Below are positions 6,859 to 11,935 of a stretch of 11,935 nucleotides of DNA, piece after piece. The stretch is taken from NCBI GenBank assembly GCA_034005145.1, contig JAVEVH010000021.1:1-11935 (forward strand), given 5' to 3'. A program made the position numbers and the translations under genes. How positions within the stretch are numbered: the first letter of the stretch is position 1; each line of letters begins with the position of its first letter. The stretch is from JAVEVH01 sp034005145 (lineage in GTDB: Bacteria > Patescibacteriota > Dojkabacteria > SC72). The notes beneath the pieces were generated by a model. It made no database searches, was not told where the DNA came from, and saw only the letters and a program-made list of their open reading frames with translations.

Positions 6859-6887
6859 TTGTTACTCATCTCTTTGTAGTTTAATAT
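6859..6887 (+). promoter_or_regulatory. dnaX promoter, probably giving a leaderless mRNA
   Basis: TTGTTA (6859-6864) and TAATAT (6882-6887) each match four of six consensus bases and are separated by the ideal 17 bases. TTTAAT (6880-6885) is an alternative -10. The first pairing predicts transcription starting 7-8 bases after the -10, on or beside the A of the ATG at 6895. It also overlaps the alternative ATG at 6886, which speaks against that start. Confidence 0.5.
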
Positions 6888-6894
6888 GTACATC

Positions 6895-8487
6895 ATGTCC
6901 ACTGTACTGTATAGAAAATATCGAGCACAAAACTTTGATGAACTTGTTGGACAAGATCATATTACAAAGATTTTGAAAAACGCTATTAAGAGTAATCAAC
7001 TCTCTCATGCTTTTCTTTTTGTTGGTTCTAGGGGTACTGGTAAAACAAGTACTGCTAGAATACTGTCTAAGGCAGTTAATTGTCTTAAACCTAAAAAGGA
7101 TGGTAATCCATGTAATAAATGTGAGGTATGTGAGTCCATCTCTAATGGTAACTTCATGGATATGATTGAGATAGATGCAGCATCTAATAGGGGTATAGAT
7201 CAGATTAGAGAGTTAAAGGAAAAGATTGAGTTTGTACCTAGTAAGGGGAGATTTAAGATATATGTAATTGATGAGGTACATATGTTAACCACAGAGGCAT
7301 TTAATGCTCTTCTAAAGACCTTAGAGGAGCCTCCAGAGCATGTAATATTCATACTTGCTACTACAGATGTACATAAGTTACCAGCTACGATTCTTTCTAG
7401 ATGTCAAAGGTATGATTTTAGATTAGGTACACAGGAAGAGATTAGAACAACATTAGAAGATATTCTTTCTAAAGAGAAGCTAAAGGTAGAGGGTAAGGGG
7501 TTGGATATAATTGTGAGGAATGCAAGAGGTAGTTACAGAGATGCTCTTTCATTACTGGATGTTGTAGTTAATAGCCAGTTGAGGAGTGAAGATGCTAAAA
7601 AGATTACAGAGGATGAGGTAAGAGCTGTACTGGGTATTCCTGAGGTATATATGGTTAATGATTTAATATGCTCTCTCCTTTCTGGTGATTCTAAAAAATC
7701 TTTAGAGTGTATTAAGGAATTAGAGAGTAAGGGTACTAACTTAGTTCAATTTACTAATTTTACTCTAGAAGCATTAAGAGAGGTACTCGTTGGTAAGATT
7801 TCTGGTAAAGAGGTAGGGGAGTATACCTTTGCTAAGGGTTTACAATTAAGAGATTTACTTTCTTTAATTAAAGATTTCCTTAATGTAGAGAGAGATTTAA
7901 AGAATAGTACAAATCAGATATTAATATTACAAATGTTAATACCTATGTACTCAAAAGAAGAAGTTGTAGTCAAAAAAGAAACACATCCTGTTACTGAGAA
8001 AAAGGTAGTAAGAAAAAGTACAACTATTGTAGAGGGTAAGAGTGAGAGTGTAGAGGTAGTTAATAGTGATGTGATAGAGTTGGACCTTTCTGATATAGAG
8101 AAGAATTGGCAAAAGGTAGCTCAGGGAGTTAAGCCTCTTAATACTCATCTTTTTGCATTCTTAGGTGCATCTAAACCCATTAGTATTGAGAAGAATATAC
8201 TGTGTATAGAGGTGCCTTTTAAATTCTATAAAGATCAGATAGATACTCCTGTAAGCAGGGATTTAATTGGTGGTGTAATCTTTAATGTATTAGGTACTCA
8301 CTGTAGGCTTAAGTGTGTTGTTAATGAGAATGTAAAGCCCAAATTACAATCTAATGCTGATATAGTATTAAAGAATGTTCCTGTATTTGAGAAGAAGAAA
8401 GAAGAGAAGGTAGAAGTCGAGAAGAAGAAAACATTTGCCCCTAAAAAGGTTAGTGCTGATGTAGAAGCAATCTTTGCTGGTATGTAA
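6895..8487 (+). CDS. dnaX: DNA polymerase III subunit tau/gamma (clamp loader ATPase)
   Basis: A 530-residue DnaX from the chosen start. It is the AAA+ motor of the clamp loader, which places the sliding clamp on DNA at the replication fork. Seen in order: the N-terminal signature STVLYRKYRAQNFDELVGQD, Walker A GSRGTGKTS (44-52), four zinc-ligand Cys (63, 73, 76, 79), Walker B VIDEVHML (124-131), sensor 1 ATT, and SRC (168-170) with the arginine finger. A collar domain follows, then a Lys/Glu-rich linker and a tau-like C-terminal part ending VEAIFAGM. An ATG at 6886 would add three residues (MYI); I chose 6895 because DnaX proteins begin at this point and because 6886 lies in the -10. It heads the classic dnaX-ebfC-recR cluster. 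No convincing programmed frameshift site for a short gamma form was found. Confidence 0.95.
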   Translation: MSTVLYRKYRAQNFDELVGQDHITKILKNAIKSNQLSHAFLFVGSRGTGKTSTARILSKAVNCLKPKKDGNPCNKCEVCESISNGNFMDMIEIDAASNRGIDQIRELKEKIEFVPSKGRFKIYVIDEVHMLTTEAFNALLKTLEEPPEHVIFILATTDVHKLPATILSRCQRYDFRLGTQEEIRTTLEDILSKEKLKVEGKGLDIIVRNARGSYRDALSLLDVVVNSQLRSEDAKKITEDEVRAVLGIPEVYMVNDLICSLLSGDSKKSLECIKELESKGTNLVQFTNFTLEALREVLVGKISGKEVGEYTFAKGLQLRDLLSLIKDFLNVERDLKNSTNQILILQMLIPMYSKEEVVVKKETHPVTEKKVVRKSTTIVEGKSESVEVVNSDVIELDLSDIEKNWQKVAQGVKPLNTHLFAFLGASKPISIEKNILCIEVPFKFYKDQIDTPVSRDLIGGVIFNVLGTHCRLKCVVNENVKPKLQSNADIVLKNVPVFEKKKEEKVEVEKKKTFAPKKVSADVEAIFAGM

Positions 8488-8500
8488 TATAGTAATTATG

Positions 8501-8506
8501 TATAAT
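8501..8506 (+). promoter_or_regulatory. candidate internal promoter (-10) before ebfC
   Basis: TATAAT is a perfect -10 in the 56-base gap between dnaX and ebfC and would give a leader of about 30 bases. No -35 at a suitable distance is convincing. It may let ebfC-recR be expressed independently of dnaX. Such hexamers arise by chance in A/T-rich DNA. Confidence 0.4.
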
Positions 8507-8543
8507 CCTAGTAGTATATATTTAATTTTGTTCTAACAAAGTA

Positions 8544-8834
8544 ATGTTAAATCCCAAAGAGTTAATAAAGATGCAAATGGAAGCTAAAAAGATGCAGAAG
8601 AGATTAAGAGAGAAGAAAATATCAGGAGAATCTAAAGATGGAATGTTAAAAATTTTCATGAATGGTGCTCAGGAGTTTGAGGATATATGGGTAGATGATG
8701 ATCTACTAGATTCTAGTATGATGGATAGGTTTAAAAAGGATATGAAAGAGGCATTTAAGGATTACCAAAAGGCTTTACAAAAGGAGATGGCACAGGATAT
8801 GGATTTGGACAAGATAAAGAGTATGTTTAGCTAG
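8544..8834 (+). CDS. ebfC: YbaB/EbfC family nucleoid-associated protein
   Basis: A 96-residue protein of the YbaB/EbfC family, small dimeric DNA-binding proteins encoded between dnaX and recR in many bacteria. The N-terminal helix is rich in Met, Lys and Gln (KMQMEAKKMQKRLREK), the central strands carry the family's glycine after a short hydrophobic strand (MLKIFMNGAQEFEDIWVD), and the C-terminal helix (EAFKDYQKALQKEMAQDM) resembles the usual paired-helix end. Length is normal for the family (about 100). The gene follows dnaX by 56 bases and precedes recR by a single base. This order, together with sequence, makes the call safe although the family diverges fast. The exact role (nucleoid structuring, possibly supporting RecR) is not settled. 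Confidence 0.88.
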   Translation: MLNPKELIKMQMEAKKMQKRLREKKISGESKDGMLKIFMNGAQEFEDIWVDDDLLDSSMMDRFKKDMKEAFKDYQKALQKEMAQDMDLDKIKSMFS

Positions 8835-8835
8835 T

Positions 8836-9462
8836 ATGTCTGTACTTCCTAAATCTGTAGAAAATGTAATTAATGAATTTAGTAAACTACCAGGTGTAGG
8901 TCCTAAGTCTGCTTCAAGGATGACTTACCACTATTTAAGGTCTCCAAATAAGGATGCTACTAAGCTAGGTCAAGCTTTAATGGAGATGGATGAGAAGACC
9001 AAATTTTGTACTTCCTGTTTTAATGTTACTGACGAAGATATTTGTAATATCTGTAGTAGTCATTTAAGAGATCACTCCACTATATGTGTTGTAGAGGAGC
9101 CTTTAGACGTCGTAGCGTTTGAGAACTCTGGAATATACAACGGATTGTATTTTGTACTTGGTGGTGTAATCTCACCTGCAGAGGGTATTACTGCTTCAGA
9201 GTTAAGATTTAAGGAGTTAGAAGAGAGGGTTAATAGTGTGGTAAAAGAGAGTGAGAAAAAGGTAGAGCTAATTGTAGCTACTAATCCAAGTTTAGAGGGA
9301 GAGGCTACTGCTGCATATATACAGGATATCTTTAGTATTTTGCTTAAAGAGGGTAAAATACATGTATCAAGATTAGCAATGGGTTTACCAACTGGTGCAG
9401 ATTTAGAGTATGCAGATAGGTTGACTTTAAAGAGAGCATTAGAGGGTAGAAGAGATATTTAA
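8836..9462 (+). CDS. recR: recombination mediator RecR
   Basis: A 208-residue RecR of normal length. RecR forms ring-like DNA-binding oligomers and works with RecO (and RecF) to load RecA on single-stranded gaps. The domains are in the expected order: helix-hairpin-helix KLPGVGPKSASRM (17-29), a zinc finger with Cys58, Cys61, Cys70 and Cys73, a Toprim domain beginning ICVVEEPLDVVAFE (83-96) with VLGGVISPAEGI, and a C-terminal Walker-B-like part, ATNPSLEGEATA then GLPTGADLEYAD and ALEGRR. In many RecR proteins the Toprim strand reads YHVLGG; here it is YFVLGG. The start lies one base after the ebfC stop with no Shine-Dalgarno site, so translation is probably coupled to ebfC. Confidence 0.95.
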   Translation: MSVLPKSVENVINEFSKLPGVGPKSASRMTYHYLRSPNKDATKLGQALMEMDEKTKFCTSCFNVTDEDICNICSSHLRDHSTICVVEEPLDVVAFENSGIYNGLYFVLGGVISPAEGITASELRFKELEERVNSVVKESEKKVELIVATNPSLEGEATAAYIQDIFSILLKEGKIHVSRLAMGLPTGADLEYADRLTLKRALEGRRDI

Positions 9463-9475
9463 GTAAAAAATATAT

Positions 9476-10930
9476 ATGAAACTGTATTCAACATTAGATA
9501 GGAAGATTGTAGATATCGTTCCTCAAAAGGATGGAGAATTCTCCATATATAGCTGTGGTCCTACAGTTTACTCTAGAATGCATGTTGGAAATATTAGGGC
9601 ATATGTAAACTGGGATATATTACATAGAGCATTACTGTATCTGGGATATGATGTTAAAAGAGTAATGAATATTACTGATGTAGGCCATATGTCATCTCAA
9701 GATGATTTTGGTGACGATTTTGGTGATGACAAGATGGATAGGCAGGCGCAAGAAGAGGGATTAGTGCCAATAGATATAGCGAATAAATATATAGATACTG
9801 TGTTAGAGGATTTTAGGAAATTAAATATACTTGCACCAAATGGAGAAGAGATTCCTCAAAATCTTAGATACTCGGATGTAGGTAAATATGGATGGAGTAG
9901 AGCTACAGAATATATCAATGAAATGATAGAGATGATTAGGAGGATGGAAGAGAATGGGTATACGTATGAGACAAAACAAGCAGTATATTTTGATGTAAGT
10001 AAGTTAGATGACTATACAATATTCACAGGACAAGAATTAAGTGAGAAAGGGATTGCTGTTCGAGATGAGGTTGGTGTAGATCCAGACAAAAAGAATCCTG
10101 CTGACTTTGTTCTTTGGATGAAGAGAGTAGGTAAATACAAAGATCACATTATGAATTGGTCCTCTCCTTGGGGAGATGGTTTTCCTGGTTGGCATATAGA
10201 GTGTTCTGCAATGGGTACAAAAATATTAGGTGAGTATTTTGATATTCATACTGGTGGTATAGATCATATACCTGTACATCATACTAATGAGAGAGCACAA
10301 AATATTGGTGCTTACAAACACCCTGTTGTTAAGTATTGGGTGCACAATGAGTGGTTACTAAATAAGGATGAGGAGAAACTTTCTAAGAGTAAGGGTGGAG
10401 CAAATACCTTACCTGAGATTGAGCAGTTAGGTTTTAATCCTCTAGATTTAAGATACCTTTTCCTTTCTATCAACTATAGAACTAAGGTAAGTTTCTCTTT
10501 AGAAGCTTTAGAGGGTGCTAAGAATGCTAGATTAGCTTTAGTAAGAAGAATTAAAGAGTTAGGCAGTAAAGAGGGTAATGTAATAGATGAGTATGTAATT
10601 AGATTTAAAAAAGAGTTAGAGAACAATCTTAATATGTCTGGAGTATTAGGTTTAGTAAATGAGTTACTTAAGTCAGAATATCCTAAAGAAGATATACTTT
10701 CTACTATATATGATTTTGATAGGGTATTAGGTTTAGATTTAAGTAAGATTTCTTCTTCAAATGAAGATAGTAATACAGAAGAAATAGATAATTTACTTAA
10801 GCAAAGGCAAGAGGCTAGGGATAGTAAGGATTTTAATGAGTCAGATAGATTAAGAGATTTAATTTACGAGAAGGGATATAAGGTATTAGATACACCCCAA
10901 GGACAGAGTATTGTAAAAATAGATGAGTAA
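9476..10930 (+). CDS. cysS: cysteinyl-tRNA synthetase
   Basis: A 484-residue class I synthetase that charges tRNA-Cys in the cytoplasm. Seen: CGPTVYSRMHVGNIRAY with the HIGH-type motif HVGN (36-39) and zinc ligand Cys27; further zinc ligands in GWHIECSAM (Cys243) and the HHTNE stretch (His268/269, Glu272); the KMSKS-type loop KLSKS (301-305); and the C-terminal motif RQEARDSKDFNESDRLRD with DTPQGQ. Where many CysRS have TDVDDK, this one reads TDVGHMSSQ followed by a doubled acidic DDFG before DDK (67-86), an insertion known from a subset of the family. The residues after KLSKS are KGG rather than the usual LGN. It lies 13 bases after recR, and its stop overlaps the rnhC start by 8 bases. Confidence 0.95.
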   Translation: MKLYSTLDRKIVDIVPQKDGEFSIYSCGPTVYSRMHVGNIRAYVNWDILHRALLYLGYDVKRVMNITDVGHMSSQDDFGDDFGDDKMDRQAQEEGLVPIDIANKYIDTVLEDFRKLNILAPNGEEIPQNLRYSDVGKYGWSRATEYINEMIEMIRRMEENGYTYETKQAVYFDVSKLDDYTIFTGQELSEKGIAVRDEVGVDPDKKNPADFVLWMKRVGKYKDHIMNWSSPWGDGFPGWHIECSAMGTKILGEYFDIHTGGIDHIPVHHTNERAQNIGAYKHPVVKYWVHNEWLLNKDEEKLSKSKGGANTLPEIEQLGFNPLDLRYLFLSINYRTKVSFSLEALEGAKNARLALVRRIKELGSKEGNVIDEYVIRFKKELENNLNMSGVLGLVNELLKSEYPKEDILSTIYDFDRVLGLDLSKISSSNEDSNTEEIDNLLKQRQEARDSKDFNESDRLRDLIYEKGYKVLDTPQGQSIVKIDE

Positions 10931-11825
10931 TCAAAATACATTTACAGTTGAATTTAAAAAAGATGAACTAGAGAGTGTTAGAGAAGTTCTTTTAGCAAAT
11001 AACTGGAGGGAAGAGGCTCATGATAATCTATACGTTATTTTTAGATTAAGGAGTCCTAAGGGTTCTGTAGCTATGATGTATAGTAGTGGGAAATTAGTAT
11101 TTCAGGGTAGAGAAGATTTTACATCCGTTATATCCAATATTAAAAAAACAGATAAAGAGGTATCTACAGAGGTATTTAGACCCCATATGGGTGTAGATGA
11201 GGTAGGTAAGGGTGACTATTTTGGTCCTTTAGTAGTAGTTAGCTGTTTTATTACAGAGGAGTTTTCTAAGAAGGTTAAACTTTTGGGTTTTGCAGACTCT
11301 AAGAAATTCTCTGATGGGAAAATAAAAAATCTTTTCGATATGGTAAGTGATTATCCATACTATTACTCTTCAGTATTAGAGCCAGAGGAATACAATAAAC
11401 AGATTGAAGAGTATAAAAATGTATCTATACTACTTGCTAAACAGCATACCAAAGTTATTGAAATGGGTTTGTTAGATTTAAGAGAGAAGGGTATTAAATG
11501 TGAATATGTTGTTGTAGATCAGTTCTCTACTTCTAAGAGTAGGGTATCTAATGAATTGGGTGAACTAGGTAAACAGTGTGAATTGATACAGCATCATAAG
11601 GGGGAGTCAGATACAGCTGTTGCTTGTGCTTCTATAATAGCGAGAGGTATCTTTCTAAGAGAGTGGAGTAAGATGAATGAGAAATATGATTTTGAATTTC
11701 CTAAGGGTGCATCTAATGTAATATCCCAGGGTAAAGAGTTTGTAGCATTACACGGTAGTGAAAAACTAAATGAGGTAGCTAAAATCGGTTTTAAAACTAC
11801 TAAGCAGGTAATGTCCTTTCTCTAA
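10923..11825 (+). CDS. rnhC: ribonuclease HIII
   Basis: A 300-residue RNase HIII, which cleaves the RNA strand of RNA:DNA hybrids such as R-loops and primers. The N-terminal ~80 residues are the TBP-like substrate-binding domain that separates HIII from HII. The catalytic domain begins HMGVDEVGKGDYFGP; DEVGKGD (92-98) is the HIII form of the signature. Predicted active-site acids are Asp92, Glu93, Asp199 (VVVDQFSTSK) and Asp230 (HHKGESDTAVACASIIAR). ADSKKFSD (124-131) is also typical. All catalytic residues are present and length is normal. The start overlaps the end of cysS by 8 bases, suggesting translational coupling. Its stop overlaps the stop of a convergent minus-strand gene by 3 bases. 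Confidence 0.95.
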   Translation: MSNQNTFTVEFKKDELESVREVLLANNWREEAHDNLYVIFRLRSPKGSVAMMYSSGKLVFQGREDFTSVISNIKKTDKEVSTEVFRPHMGVDEVGKGDYFGPLVVVSCFITEEFSKKVKLLGFADSKKFSDGKIKNLFDMVSDYPYYYSSVLEPEEYNKQIEEYKNVSILLAKQHTKVIEMGLLDLREKGIKCEYVVVDQFSTSKSRVSNELGELGKQCELIQHHKGESDTAVACASIIARGIFLREWSKMNEKYDFEFPKGASNVISQGKEFVALHGSEKLNEVAKIGFKTTKQVMSFL

Positions 11826-11935
11826 GCTTTTCTCTTTTTAGAAATATCTTCAGCTAAAGACTTAGAAAGTAGTATACCTATTACTGTTACTATCAGTAAT
11901 GCAAGCAATTCAAATATATAGTTATTAATCTCTAT
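11822..11935 (-). CDS. C-terminal end of a membrane protein (5' end beyond the window)
   Basis: Thirty-seven codons and a TAG are open on the minus strand up to the window edge. They encode an uninterrupted hydrophobic stretch (FELLALLIVTVIGILLS) followed by a charged cytoplasmic-type tail (KSLAEDISKKRKA). This hydrophobic-then-basic pattern is what the end of a membrane protein looks like. The convergent stop-to-stop arrangement with rnhC mirrors the pth junction. No family can be named from so short a piece, and chance openness of this length cannot be excluded. Confidence 0.55.
   Translation of the reverse strand: MEINNYIFELLALLIVTVIGILLSKSLAEDISKKRKA

Noticed and set aside
7966..8041. 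Possible programmed -1 frameshift in dnaX (GTC AAA AAA or GAG AAA AAG) giving a gamma form
   Set aside because: Neither site has the A AAA AAG heptamer of E. coli, and I see no stem-loop or upstream Shine-Dalgarno-like stimulator. A shift at the second site would end about 12 codons later, but that is expected by chance.
7951..8148. Minus-strand open frame of 65 codons, rich in Phe, Tyr and Leu
   Set aside because: It is antisense to the Lys/Glu-rich linker of dnaX; the hydrophobic composition simply reflects complementing AAA/GAA codons.
1..11935. Use of genetic code 25 (TGA as glycine)
   Set aside because: All conserved genes are full length under the standard code, with glycine encoded by GGN and no in-frame TGA.
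1..11935. CRISPR array, insertion sequence, prophage, tRNA, rRNA or defence system
   Set aside because: No regularly spaced repeats, transposase-like motifs, terminal inverted repeats, tRNA cloverleaf or rRNA signatures were seen. Apart from the surface and membrane genes the content is housekeeping.

Overview
The window is AT-rich, tightly packed DNA from a bacterium with a small, streamlined genome. I infer the Candidate Phyla Radiation (Patescibacteria), perhaps the Dojkabacteria/WS6 group. The basis is gene compaction (overlaps of 4-32 bases), strong preference for AGA/AGG arginine codons, a shortened Mfd, near absence of Shine-Dalgarno sites, and surface proteins carrying DUF11-like and thrombospondin-type-3-like modules. 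No rRNA or other phylogenetic marker is present, so the lineage is a guess. The standard genetic code fits. All twelve clear stop codons are TAA (8) or TAG (4), with no TGA.

Layout. (1) Bases 1-1325 hold a cysteine-rich, membrane-anchored surface protein with a DUF4114-like motif and a DUF11-like repeat. Its frame is open from base 19, has an in-frame TAA just upstream and is cut by a scaffold gap of exactly 100 N (1326-1425). (2) Bases 1543-3198 are a forward translation cluster, rpsU-yqeY-ybeY-pth: ribosomal protein bS21, a GatB/YqeY-domain protein, the rRNA endonuclease YbeY and peptidyl-tRNA hydrolase. An extended -10 promoter and the only convincing Shine-Dalgarno site of the window precede rpsU. 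(3) Bases 3167-4387, on the minus strand and overlapping the end of pth, encode a YdjM-like multipass membrane protein carrying a calcium-loop segment and an unassigned C-terminal domain. (4) From 4452 forward runs a genome-maintenance block: mfd, then dnaX-ebfC-recR, cysS and rnhC. (5) The last 114 bases hold the 3' end of a minus-strand membrane-protein gene.

How the genes fit together. Group 2 serves ribosome assembly, rRNA maturation and rescue of stalled peptidyl-tRNA. Group 4 links transcription-coupled repair (Mfd), the replicative clamp loader (DnaX), recombinational repair (EbfC/RecR) and RNA:DNA hybrid removal (RNase HIII), with cysteinyl-tRNA synthetase between them. No defence system, CRISPR array, insertion sequence, tRNA or rRNA was found. 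The most interesting points are the bS21-specific Shine-Dalgarno site, a reduced Mfd lacking the autoinhibitory C-terminal domain, a probably leaderless dnaX, and the composite YdjM-like protein. There is no gene-free stretch longer than 300 bases.
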